Virus record (IMG/VR): IMGVR_UViG_3300030109_004228 | Span: 1-25,734 of that record | Source: a virus | Length of the DNA stretch: 25,734 nt | Strand: one strand, 5' to 3' | The notes under the pieces: generated by a model | What the model saw: the letters and a program-made list of their open reading frames with translations, nothing else | Databases searched by the model: none | What the model was told of the DNA's origin: nothing | Shown here: positions 14,763 through 22,716 of the stretch, one piece after another | How the letters are laid out: every line of letters begins with the position of its first letter | Numbering within the stretch: position 1 is the stretch's first letter | Position numbers and translations under genes: made by a program

Positions 14763-16096
14763 TTTCTACAAGACCAATAACGAGCTTTATGTCTTGGTCC
14801 TGGACTATCACAATTGTGCCTTGCTCTGAATGATTTACGAGCTCCTGGATTAGATTTTCTAATCTTCATCGTTCCACCTTTAGCATCTCCACCTTGTCCG
14901 AAGTTTACCTTTACGACATTACCTTTTGGATTCTTCACATATACTTTAAATTTTTTCACATCACCTTGCATCGGTTTACCGAGTTTGACCTTACGACCTT
15001 GATATTCGGCTTCGACAATACCATCCATTGTGTATCCCCATCCACCATCTTCAGAGAATATATCATAGGATTCTTTCTTTACACAATTAGGATACATCTT
15101 ACCGAACATTTTCTTCATACCTTTTTTCTCGTATCCTTTCCAACAGGCTTCCCATAACTCATCACCCATGTTGTTTTCATTTACGGATTCATTAGCTTGT
15201 TGAAGTGCATCTCTAACTTTACTATGTAATGTCATTCCCTTGAAATACCTTTCAATCTTCTTAACTGCTCCTGTCATATCACCACCCATATCGTGAGCTA
15301 TCTTAACTGCCTTATCTACTTTTGATTTTGGAAACAGAGAATCAAGAAAATCCCCTTTTTTCTCATTTATGGATTCTTTAATCCTTTGAAGTATCTTCGG
15401 ATCTTCATCACCAAACATACTAATCAATGTATCTCGAATCTCACCTCGTGAGTATCTCATCTGTTTTAATTGTCGTTTAGAATTATCTATCGCACCAAAA
15501 ATAGGACTATATCCCTTTTGTTTTAAAAGTTTTTTGACTTGTGGTTTCATCTTTGTGCGTTCATTCACACCCTCTTTTTTAGATTTGTTACCCCAATTCT
15601 TAGCACCTACCTTACGACACTTTACCAATGCTCCACTTGCGTATGCGGAAGGCCATACATCATAACGGGCTTTTACTTTGTGATAACATGCATCCTTTTT
15701 TCCTGCAGCTTCATCAAACTGAGCTTCTGTCATCATTTTTCCTACATAAGATTCTAAATTCATTTTACTCTCCGCTTTCGTTTTTACATTGATTGGTTTT
15801 TTACCACCACCTCTTGTAGATGATGTTCCACCACGACCAGCCTTATTTTGTGCTGCTCGTTTTCTACGAGTAGCACTTGCCTTTTGTTTTTTAGTCATAT
15901 TAGCAGCTTTAGATTTAGGAACACACTTAGCGTATCCTCTTTTCTTACCACTTGTTCCGCAAGGTGGGTGTCCACCACCCTTTTTCTTCTTACCGATGTT
16001 CACCCATTTGTCTTTGAACCATTTTCTAAGGTTTTCATTAACAATATTTCCACAATGAACACACGTGTTATCTGATATAATTTTAGTTATACTCAT
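14756..16096 (-). CDS. Modular Cys- and Lys-rich virion-type protein (DUF5872-like N terminus)
   Basis: A 446-aa product made of short blocks that recur in proteins of large phages. Residues 12-15 give CVHC. Residues 25-60 are DUF5872-like (KWVNIGKKKKGGGHPPCG, YAKCVP). Residues 133-170 contain DACYHKVKARYDVWPSAYASG. Residues 258-300 contain KAVKIAHDMGGDMTGAVKKIE. Residues 318-340 contain CWKGYEKKGMKKMFGKMYPNC. Residues 375-446 end in RKSFRARHNCDSPGPRHKAR followed by YWSC. The blocks are separated by KEGVNE, KESINE and NESVNE (residues 174-179, 240-245, 302-307). ATG at 16096 overlaps the PAP2 stop (ATGA), and GGGAAG precedes it. Function is unknown; basicity and context suggest a head or neck component. 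Confidence 0.8.
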   Translation of the reverse strand: MSITKIISDNTCVHCGNIVNENLRKWFKDKWVNIGKKKKGGGHPPCGTSGKKRGYAKCVPKSKAANMTKKQKASATRRKRAAQNKAGRGGTSSTRGGGKKPINVKTKAESKMNLESYVGKMMTEAQFDEAAGKKDACYHKVKARYDVWPSAYASGALVKCRKVGAKNWGNKSKKEGVNERTKMKPQVKKLLKQKGYSPIFGAIDNSKRQLKQMRYSRGEIRDTLISMFGDEDPKILQRIKESINEKKGDFLDSLFPKSKVDKAVKIAHDMGGDMTGAVKKIERYFKGMTLHSKVRDALQQANESVNENNMGDELWEACWKGYEKKGMKKMFGKMYPNCVKKESYDIFSEDGGWGYTMDGIVEAEYQGRKVKLGKPMQGDVKKFKVYVKNPKGNVVKVNFGQGGDAKGGTMKIRKSNPGARKSFRARHNCDSPGPRHKARYWSCRKW

Positions 16097-16734
16097 TTTA
16101 TCTTCCCTTTGATATTATTAAATATCAAATTACCTACTTTTTCACCAAACTTGGTATCACTTGGAAAATGTGCTCTTGCCATTAATCTTGAATGAGAAAT
16201 CATCTTTCCCAATCTGTTAAATTGTTTTTCGTGAGTTGGATACATTCTACCGAAAACTTTAGAGATAAAAATACCTTGTGTGGAATGACCACTTGGATAA
16301 GATGGTGTTTTAGCACTATCTAATTTATGAATTTTGAAATCAGGTATGTTATAAAATTCACCTAACTGAAATGGTCTTGCTCTATTATACTTGTATTTTA
16401 ACTCATAGATGATTCGACCACTATCTTTAATTAATTCTTTGATATATTTTTTTGGATAATCTAAAGAGTTTTCTTCACAATAATTTTCGAAAACCTTTTC
16501 TATATCATCCCCTTTCATAACAACATCATTTGATATTTTACCATCATTAAAGTTTAACAACCAATGTAATTCATCAATAGTAACTTTGCTTGAATTTGTT
16601 GGTGGTGGATTATATGGAATTATAGGATTGTGAATATATTTTAACTCCCTATCCATCCTTTTTTGATGTTTAGGTTTTATAGAATCACTATATCTAATGT
16701 TATCTAATTTCAATAATTCTTTTAATTTAACCAT
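16093..16734 (-). CDS. PAP2-family phosphatase with head-targeting-like N terminus
   Basis: A 213-aa product with the complete three-part PAP2 / vanadium haloperoxidase phosphatase signature. K-x6-RP is at residues 113-121 (KYKYNRARP), PSGH at 147-150, and SR-x5-H-x3-D at 182-193 (SRLMARAHFPSD). These residues bind phosphate and supply the catalytic His pair in acid phosphatases and lipid phosphatases. There is no signal peptide or membrane helix, so it is soluble like class A acid phosphatases. The N terminus MVKLKELLKLDN resembles the KLKxLLxE leader of three other proteins here. ATG at 16734 follows GGGGGAAATTTA inside the preceding gene's end. Substrate is unknown; nucleotides, phospholipid headgroups or phosphoproteins are possible. 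Confidence 0.9.
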   Translation of the reverse strand: MVKLKELLKLDNIRYSDSIKPKHQKRMDRELKYIHNPIIPYNPPPTNSSKVTIDELHWLLNFNDGKISNDVVMKGDDIEKVFENYCEENSLDYPKKYIKELIKDSGRIIYELKYKYNRARPFQLGEFYNIPDFKIHKLDSAKTPSYPSGHSTQGIFISKVFGRMYPTHEKQFNRLGKMISHSRLMARAHFPSDTKFGEKVGNLIFNNIKGKIK

Positions 16735-17590
16735 TAAATTTCCCCCAAGCTTTTATCTCATCATCGGTATCCAAATTGTATCCCAAAGAAGTGGCATTAA
16801 CAATCACCATAAATGTTGAACCACTTTGTTGTATTTGTAAAGCATCATGTTCCATTACTTGTCCATTGTTAAAAAATATAAAATCATCTTCACTCGTGGA
16901 TGTTGATCCACCAGGTGCTGAAGCTGTTACAGCACTAAAACTTGCTGTATTATTAAGTATCGAGCTAGCAGTTTTATTGAAACACTTTCTCAAATATAAA
17001 TCTGTCGCGTTAGGTTCGGTAACTGAACCAAGTTGGTCTAATACATATGCCTTAGAAGCACTTTCTGTTGCTAGTGCTGTTGAACTTGCATCTGCCAAAG
17101 TGATATCATTTGAAATTTCATCCACACTATATCCGAGTAATGAGAAAGAACCACTCAAATTGAGACTTCCTGTTATGTGATGTGTATCTCCACTATCATC
17201 ACCCCATTGGGTTGAGCCCGATTTAAATATAATAGTCGAACTACTTACTTCTGTTTCAATTCTTTCAGCAGTTATCTTTCCACCTACGGTTGCATCTCCA
17301 GGTATAGTTAAGTTTCCTGTAACATTTATCGAACCACCAGCAGTAAAACTATTAGTCCACCTATTAACAAATAATTTATATCCATTTACATCAATAGTGC
17401 TAGAAGATATATTTGGTTGTGCCGATGAAGTTATTGCATTAAACTGAACATCAGAAAAAGTATCTATATTTTGTCCAAGAGATACCTCGTGTGAAATCGG
17501 TGTTGTTCCATCAAAACCAACCCCATCATTTGTTAATATGACTCCGTGTCCTGCACTTAAAGTAATAGTTTTATTTGTTCTATTTGGCAT
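16727..17590 (-). CDS. Fibre protein, stand-alone paralogue of the gp15-like C-terminal fibre domain
   Basis: A 287-aa product that aligns along its full length with residues 284-558 of the next gene upstream. Shared blocks include G-x-GV-x-x-TN-x-G-x-x-FDG, DVQFNAITSSA/NVQFNQVTSSA, GYSVxEISND, ASFxAVTASAP, NGQxMEHDA and DDEIxAWGKFN. It is Ser/Gly/Thr-rich, with fibre motifs VTGNLTIPGDATVGG and HHITGSLNLSGSFS. It has no gp15-like domain. ATG at 17590 follows TTAGGAATGATAT, nine bases after the upstream stop. This is clearly a tandem duplication product, and probably a collar or neck fibre, inferred from its partner. Confidence 0.85.
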   Translation of the reverse strand: MPNRTNKTITLSAGHGVILTNDGVGFDGTTPISHEVSLGQNIDTFSDVQFNAITSSAQPNISSSTIDVNGYKLFVNRWTNSFTAGGSINVTGNLTIPGDATVGGKITAERIETEVSSSTIIFKSGSTQWGDDSGDTHHITGSLNLSGSFSLLGYSVDEISNDITLADASSTALATESASKAYVLDQLGSVTEPNATDLYLRKCFNKTASSILNNTASFSAVTASAPGGSTSTSEDDFIFFNNGQVMEHDALQIQQSGSTFMVIVNATSLGYNLDTDDEIKAWGKFNG

Positions 17591-17599
17591 ATATCATTC

Positions 17600-19276
17600 C
17601 TAAGAATTAAATTTACCCCAAGCCAATATCTCATCATCTGATTCTAAATCATATCCAATACTATCAGAATCTACTTTTAGTAAAAATGTTGAGTCTGCTT
17701 GTTGTATCTCTATCGCATCGTGTTCCATATATTGACCATTGATAAAAAATAAGAAATCGTGTTCGGAAGTATCTGTTAATCCTGCTGGTGCGGAAGCGGT
17801 TACTGCATTAAAACTTGCGGTATTTGTTCCTGTCAAACCAGTTGATATTTTAACAAATTGTTTTCTCACATAAGTTGGAAATGAAGCAACATCTGCCTTT
17901 GTGGTATCTACATAAGTCTTTAGTGCGTTTTCCGTAACAAGTGCCGTACTACTTTGTGATGATAATCCCGTATCGTTTGAAATTTCGTTTACACTATATC
18001 CATTTAATTCAAATGAACCACTTGTAAACATACTTCCTGTAAAATAATGTGTATCATCAAGTGTATCTCCGAATTGTGTTGAACCACTTGTTAATATTAT
18101 AGAGCCAGACACATACTCGGTATGAAATTCTTGTGCTATTAAAGTTCCACCAATCGTGGCGTTACCACCAACGGTTAAAGTAGTAGTTGCCTCTACTGAA
18201 CCCGTAACCGACCAATCTTGACTAACTCCAGTGCTTGAAAATACATTAGAACCAATCATTAATGCAGAAGAAGTTACTTGATTAAACTGAACATTTGATG
18301 TGGTTTCCACTTCTTGTGGTATTGAAATTTCATGAGTTACTGGTGCAGAACCATCAAATGAATCACCTTCATTTGTGATGTTTACTCCTAATCCACTTGT
18401 TATTGAAAATGCATTTGAGAGGTTAATACCAAACGAATCTGATTGTCCTGATGTTCCTATTGTTTCTATTGATTCACCACCCAATCCTGTATCTGTTAGT
18501 GTGGTGGATGTTTCTTGTCCAACTATTATCTGACTTGGTGTTAAATGTGTTCCTTGTGTGTGAGGTCCTGCTAACTCGTTGTATGCTTCAGGTATCAAGT
18601 AACCTTTCAATGTAACACTAAATTCCGTTCTAATCAATCGTTCTCTATCGGTTACTTCTGTTACATCCGAGTAACTATCAATGTTAGCCTTAAACCTCAT
18701 TCGGTTCGGTTCACCCCAATATGAACCTGCAGACCAATTAATCCTTTCAACTAATTTGTTCATCTGTTCAATATACTGAGTCCAAACGATAAAATCATAA
18801 CTTAATACCATATAATCTGGTATTGCTATATTGTAATATTCTCTCTGTGGTAATATTCCTTGTTGAACTGAAAATGCATCATATCTGTTCTGTGGATTGT
18901 ATTTTCTCTCAAATGAGTAAAATAATTTTGGATCTTCTGGATCTATCTTATCAACGGCCATCGTATCGTCTTTTTCCATACCAGTTCGTCTGAAAGCTAT
19001 AACAGGTAACATAAGTTGTCTTTTAGCATCTCTCATAAACCCTTGTTTCTGAATTGATGCCCACCTTTCAGGTGAAGAATACATTATTGGAACTTTTATA
19101 GTTTCGCCATTTTCCGTAACCGTTGGTTTAATAACATTTTCAAAATAATACATAATTGTACTATCCATATCCATTAAACTTACGGATATATCTTGTATCT
19201 TATCTTTTCGTTTAAATTGTGTCTGTCTTTTTACAATTTTTCTTTGACTTCTTGGTAGTGGTTTAGTTCTTGCCAT
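17600..19276 (-). CDS. 15: Tail terminator / sheath completion protein (gp15-like) fused to a fibre domain
   Basis: A 558-aa product. Residues 25-235 resemble T4 gp15, the hexamer that caps the tail and joins it to the head. Shared features are IKVPIMYSSPERWASIQ (T4 has IRVPITYASKEH), LPVIAFRRTGM, MVLSYDFIVWTQYIEQMNKL followed by VERI, and RTEFSVTLKGYLIP. T4 gp15 is 272 aa. Here a Thr/Gly/Ser linker (240-290) leads to a fibre-type domain (290-558) with SVTGSVEATTTLTVGGNATI and ending DDEILAWGKFNS. ATG at 19276 overlaps the stop of the gp14-like gene (TAATG), with CGGAG upstream. The fusion would place six fibre domains around the neck, like a collar. The gp15 match is by eye but covers four blocks in order. 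Confidence 0.8.
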   Translation of the reverse strand: MARTKPLPRSQRKIVKRQTQFKRKDKIQDISVSLMDMDSTIMYYFENVIKPTVTENGETIKVPIMYSSPERWASIQKQGFMRDAKRQLMLPVIAFRRTGMEKDDTMAVDKIDPEDPKLFYSFERKYNPQNRYDAFSVQQGILPQREYYNIAIPDYMVLSYDFIVWTQYIEQMNKLVERINWSAGSYWGEPNRMRFKANIDSYSDVTEVTDRERLIRTEFSVTLKGYLIPEAYNELAGPHTQGTHLTPSQIIVGQETSTTLTDTGLGGESIETIGTSGQSDSFGINLSNAFSITSGLGVNITNEGDSFDGSAPVTHEISIPQEVETTSNVQFNQVTSSALMIGSNVFSSTGVSQDWSVTGSVEATTTLTVGGNATIGGTLIAQEFHTEYVSGSIILTSGSTQFGDTLDDTHYFTGSMFTSGSFELNGYSVNEISNDTGLSSQSSTALVTENALKTYVDTTKADVASFPTYVRKQFVKISTGLTGTNTASFNAVTASAPAGLTDTSEHDFLFFINGQYMEHDAIEIQQADSTFLLKVDSDSIGYDLESDDEILAWGKFNS

Positions 19277-19761
19277 TAAATACTCCGTATTCTCTCAATG
19301 TTAAGACTTGATTTTCTAACTCTGTATGTTCCACAAGTTACAGCCCAATTATTATCTTGCATTCCACCTATAAGTTGGTTTTCATTTACAGAATTAATTT
19401 CAAAATATGCCCAATTCCATTCAAATACATCACCAATCTCTGGAACTAACGATAAATCAATTAAAGTTTGTCTTAATATGTTAAATGATGCATTTTGTTG
19501 TTCGTCTGGCCCAAATTCATCATTGTTATAGTCAAAATCTTCCGCATCAACTAAACATGCAAATTTAACACCATCTTTCCATCTTTTTCCACCTTGTGCC
19601 TCACCATACATATTTGTTTTTGTATCTTGAACCGATACTTTATAAAGAACGACTTGTTGATTTATTATTCCGTCTTTACCATGTTGTAAATCACCAATAA
19701 GTTCTTTATTTACCCGTTCAAAAACATTTAAATCTCTTTGTGGTAAAAATCTTCCTGCCAT
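19276..19761 (-). CDS. 14: Neck protein (gp14-like position)
   Basis: A 161-aa product starting MAGRFLPQRDLNVFERVNKE. Conserved-looking blocks are VVLYKVSVQDTKTNMYGEA, KFACLVDAEDFDYNNDEFGPD and PEIGDVFEWNWAYFEINSVN. The last resembles the GDxIYFPMDNSLFEINWVE region of T4 gp14, a neck protein that closes the filled head. T4 gp14 is longer (256 aa), so the match is partial. ATG at 19761 follows ATAGGATAATATT, five bases after the preceding stop. The order gp13-like, this gene, gp15-like is the T4 order 13-14-15, which supports the call more than the sequence alone. Confidence 0.6.
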   Translation of the reverse strand: MAGRFLPQRDLNVFERVNKELIGDLQHGKDGIINQQVVLYKVSVQDTKTNMYGEAQGGKRWKDGVKFACLVDAEDFDYNNDEFGPDEQQNASFNILRQTLIDLSLVPEIGDVFEWNWAYFEINSVNENQLIGGMQDNNWAVTCGTYRVRKSSLNIERIRSI

Positions 19762-19765
19762 AATA

Positions 19766-20914
19766 TTATCCTATGTAAATTGGTAATGGAACTTTATTTA
19801 ATTTTTCTTGTAATCGTGTTGATTCTTCACTATCCGCCTCTAACATCATTTTTCTACTTGATGCTTCAAGATTTTCTCTGAGTTGAGTAATTAGATTCTC
19901 CTTTTCGGTCTGTGCTTCAGTTCTTAATGTATCACCATCTAATGTTGTTTCTGCATTTGGAACAGGTATACTACCATATTTACTTCTAATCATTCCAAGT
20001 AGTTCTTTAGATAATGCTAATCCATATTTTCTAATCCATTGTATTCCAACATCATTTATAAATTGATATTCCATATTATCATAAGGAACATTAGAATAAT
20101 CAGAAACAACATCTGCACTTCCACTATATTGCACTTGTAATGGATTATCCCTATCCTCTTTTAAAATATATTCAAAATGTAATTTATAATTTGTTTCTGG
20201 ATTTGGAAAAATTCTTAACTTGTTATTCCTTAATTCAAATGAATGGGCAGATTTTCTCATTTGGTCGTTAAACTCTATTGCCTGCATTCTCAACATATCT
20301 GCATATAAAGGCATCATCATAAATTGAACAGCTGGTGTCATATCACCCCAACCAAAACCATCTAACATATTATAAGAACCTGCTCCTGTTCCTGCATATG
20401 GATCAAAATATCGTTGAACTGCTGGAGTTGCTTCGTAATAAACTTTACGAACTTCCATTGCTTTACCACTTTCTGATACATTTGACCATAAATGATTTAA
20501 ATCATACACTTGAGAACCACTAATAACATCAATAGAACCACTTTTAAAATCAATAGTTCCACCAACACCAGCCTCTGTGCCATATTGTTCTGACATTCTG
20601 ATATTTTCTGCAAAATTAGATGTTACTCGTTTATGAGTTACATTTGAACCAGTTGCCTGTCCTCTAAGTGATAGTAAATTCTCTCTAATGTTAAATTGAT
20701 TAACTTGTGCTGAGTATTCCGTAATACTTTCTTCAAAACAAGCGTAAAATTGTGAGTCTTGTAGTTCGATTGCCATAATAGGATAACCCAATCTTTGAGC
20801 ACACCATTTAGCAAACTTTGGTGCATCTGTTTGAAAAGATGAATCGTTATCATATAGTGCGAATGGTGTATTTCCACTTACTGCTGAACCACTTCCTGGC
20901 CATATAGCTTCCAT
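19766..20914 (-). CDS. 13: Neck protein (gp13-like)
   Basis: A 382-aa product. After a short Gly/Ser-rich start, residues 33-70 hold KWCAQRLGYPIMAIELQDSQ and then FYACFEESITEY. This is the pattern of gp13-type proteins, whose N terminus reads RRLGAP...VEL...Q...A...Y. The middle has aromatic segments (YFDPYAGTGAGSYNMLDGFGW) and the C terminus is a helical Glu/Arg-rich tail ending PLPIYIG. In T4 gp13 with gp14 closes the portal vertex. ATG at 20914 follows TTTAGGAGAAAAAA. An ATATTTATA element and a terminator lie just upstream, so this gene starts a new transcription unit after the capsid gene. It is longer than T4 gp13 (309 aa). Confidence 0.65.
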   Translation of the reverse strand: MEAIWPGSGSAVSGNTPFALYDNDSSFQTDAPKFAKWCAQRLGYPIMAIELQDSQFYACFEESITEYSAQVNQFNIRENLLSLRGQATGSNVTHKRVTSNFAENIRMSEQYGTEAGVGGTIDFKSGSIDVISGSQVYDLNHLWSNVSESGKAMEVRKVYYEATPAVQRYFDPYAGTGAGSYNMLDGFGWGDMTPAVQFMMMPLYADMLRMQAIEFNDQMRKSAHSFELRNNKLRIFPNPETNYKLHFEYILKEDRDNPLQVQYSGSADVVSDYSNVPYDNMEYQFINDVGIQWIRKYGLALSKELLGMIRSKYGSIPVPNAETTLDGDTLRTEAQTEKENLITQLRENLEASSRKMMLEADSEESTRLQEKLNKVPLPIYIG

Positions 20915-20945
20915 TTTTTTCTCCTAAAGGATATTCTTTGTCTTA

Positions 20946-20955
20946 TATAAATATA
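20946..20955 (-). promoter_or_regulatory. ATATTTATA element upstream of the neck operon
   Basis: The minus strand reads CCGTTATATTTATATAAGAC, 31 bases before the gp13-like start and 13 bases after the capsid-gene terminator stem. Confidence 0.45.
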
Positions 20956-20962
20956 ACGGCAC

Positions 20963-20990
20963 AAAAAAAGGGGAGAAATAAATCTCCCCT
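20963..20990 (-). terminator. Intrinsic terminator after the major capsid gene
   Basis: Stem AGGGGAGA (20969-20976) and TCTCCCCT (20983-20990), 8 bp, with a 6-base loop. The minus-strand strand continues with a seven-T run (complement of A20963-20969). It lies 28 bases after the capsid stop codon. Confidence 0.88.
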
Positions 20991-21017
20991 CTTTTATAGA
21001 TCAAAAGTCTAATTCAA

Positions 21018-22682
21018 TTAAACTTTATCGACATCGGCTACGATGACTTTTCCGTAGAATTCAGGTCTAACCATCTTCTTCGCGTATCTTGTCATTACAC
21101 CTTTACGTGGAGTAAAGTTGACAGGATCGTAAACAAGAGGAGTCATGATTAACGGAACATATGGTGCGTATACTGCTCCAGTTTCAAGGAAATTAGATCC
21201 TCTGAAACCAAGTAGTATGTCATTTTCTAACATATAAGGGTTCTTGTAAACCGTATATCTGTTATTTAATGCTCCAACTTTTTGAACACCCATTGCGTAG
21301 GAGTTCTTTGCTGAATCACCATCTGAGTCTGCTGCATATCCAGGAATTGACTCAATGATAGTTGCTGTTTCAGGTGAAATCACCATGAAATTAGCACCAC
21401 CACGAAGTGTTTTCTGATGGATAGCGTTACTTACAGCTTGTAGTTTGTTTCCAAGAGTCTGGAACCAAGTTCCTTTAGTGTAAGCGTTTGAAGCTCCTGA
21501 TACTTGCGACCATGCGGCTGCATTTGTACCAGAACCATCATACTCATATCCAACCTTAGCTGACCAATACTCGGTCTTAGCTGAAGCGTTAACTTTCAAC
21601 ATATCAAGTATTTCCAAATCAATTTCCATTGAGATGTACTCACTTAACATAGAAGTCAATTCTGCTTCTGCATCAACTGAATGGTATGCGTTAAGGTCTT
21701 GAGCTAGTTCAGGTGTCCATATTGCTTTTAACTTACGAGTCTTAGCAACGATAGAAATTGAACGTAACTGAATATCGATTTCAGGAATATCAACATCATC
21801 TGAACTGTTAGGTGCAGGTGTAGTGAATGAACTCTGTTCAAAATCACCACGAGTGATATCCGTAGGTTGTTTACCATACTTAACCCTTGCTGTAGCGGCT
21901 GCTGATGGATTACCAGTTGCGATGAAATGAACATCAGTTTCATCTGCACTTAGTACTGTGTATGCTGGGTAGAATGCTGTAATAGCAGCTCCACTTGCTC
22001 CAACACCTTCAGGTGCCCATGCTCTAAATCCTTCTAAATCAGGATTAGTAAAGTCATTAGTTACATCAAAAGTAAATTTGATAAGTGTTCCAGCTGCTAC
22101 TGAAGCGGATAGTGCAGGTTCGAAGTCAACATCTTTCCAGGTTACTGAACCTGTTGCGTATGTATCGTTTGCTGCTGCTCCACCAAGAGTTGCTGTATCT
22201 GAGTTTGCGTCATTAATAGAATATCCGAACTTACCAGCTCCGTATAAACCACCACTTGCATCACCAGATCCACTTGTGTTACCATGAATATCTGCGTTTT
22301 CAATATGATTACCACCTTGGTTTGTTCCATATTTGAAATCGAGATAGAAAATAAGACCACTTGGTAGGTTCATAGGTTGAACACTAACAAAGTCTTGTGC
22401 TGCTAATTCACCAAAGATTCTACGAACCAATGGAAGAGCCACACCTGACCATTCTTCTGAGTTAGAAGCTGTACCAGTTTTTGATGATTCATCAATTAAC
22501 TGACGAGCTTGGTTTTCAAGAAGAACAGACATACCGTGAACTTCATTCTCTTTTTCAAGACCTTCAAGTAGTCCAGTGGGCTCCCACTTTTCAACTAACT
22601 TTTGAGTCTCGGCTAAGCGTGAACGCTGCGAATCATGTGAACCCATTAATTGCTCAATGGATTGTAGATTGTCGTTTGCCAT
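21018..22682 (-). CDS. 23: Major capsid protein (gp23-like)
   Basis: A 554-aa product; T4 gp23 has 521 aa. Characteristic blocks are LLEGLEKEN and MSVLLENQARQLIDESSKTG near residues 38-70, then WSGVALPLVRRIFGELAAQDFV, SVQPMNLPSGLIFYLDFKYG, a central Gly/Ala/Ser-rich insertion, LKAIWTPELAQDLNAYHSVD, FMVISPETATIIE and a C terminus with VYDPVNFTPRKGVMTRYAKK. It forms the hexamers of the HK97-fold head. In T4 the prohead protease cuts gp23 after Glu65 in Leu-Thr-Glu; here Ile-Asp-Glu also ends at residue 65. ATG at 22682 follows TTTTGGAGAAAAAAA. It follows the scaffold gene by 34 bases and is closed by a strong terminator. Confidence 0.97.
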   Translation of the reverse strand: MANDNLQSIEQLMGSHDSQRSRLAETQKLVEKWEPTGLLEGLEKENEVHGMSVLLENQARQLIDESSKTGTASNSEEWSGVALPLVRRIFGELAAQDFVSVQPMNLPSGLIFYLDFKYGTNQGGNHIENADIHGNTSGSGDASGGLYGAGKFGYSINDANSDTATLGGAAANDTYATGSVTWKDVDFEPALSASVAAGTLIKFTFDVTNDFTNPDLEGFRAWAPEGVGASGAAITAFYPAYTVLSADETDVHFIATGNPSAAATARVKYGKQPTDITRGDFEQSSFTTPAPNSSDDVDIPEIDIQLRSISIVAKTRKLKAIWTPELAQDLNAYHSVDAEAELTSMLSEYISMEIDLEILDMLKVNASAKTEYWSAKVGYEYDGSGTNAAAWSQVSGASNAYTKGTWFQTLGNKLQAVSNAIHQKTLRGGANFMVISPETATIIESIPGYAADSDGDSAKNSYAMGVQKVGALNNRYTVYKNPYMLENDILLGFRGSNFLETGAVYAPYVPLIMTPLVYDPVNFTPRKGVMTRYAKKMVRPEFYGKVIVADVDKV

Positions 22683-22716
22683 TTTTTTTCTCCAAAAAAA
22701 TTGTTATTAATTAATA

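Noticed and set aside
14814-16075. Plus-strand frames of 60-90 codons, some with hydrophobic Phe/Leu-rich products
   Set aside because: They overlap the mosaic protein in antisense; hydrophobicity follows from complementing Lys codons.
20638-22360. Minus-strand alternative frames within the gp13-like and capsid genes (His/Gln/Leu-rich)
   Set aside because: Out-of-frame shadows of strongly conserved genes with no start signals.
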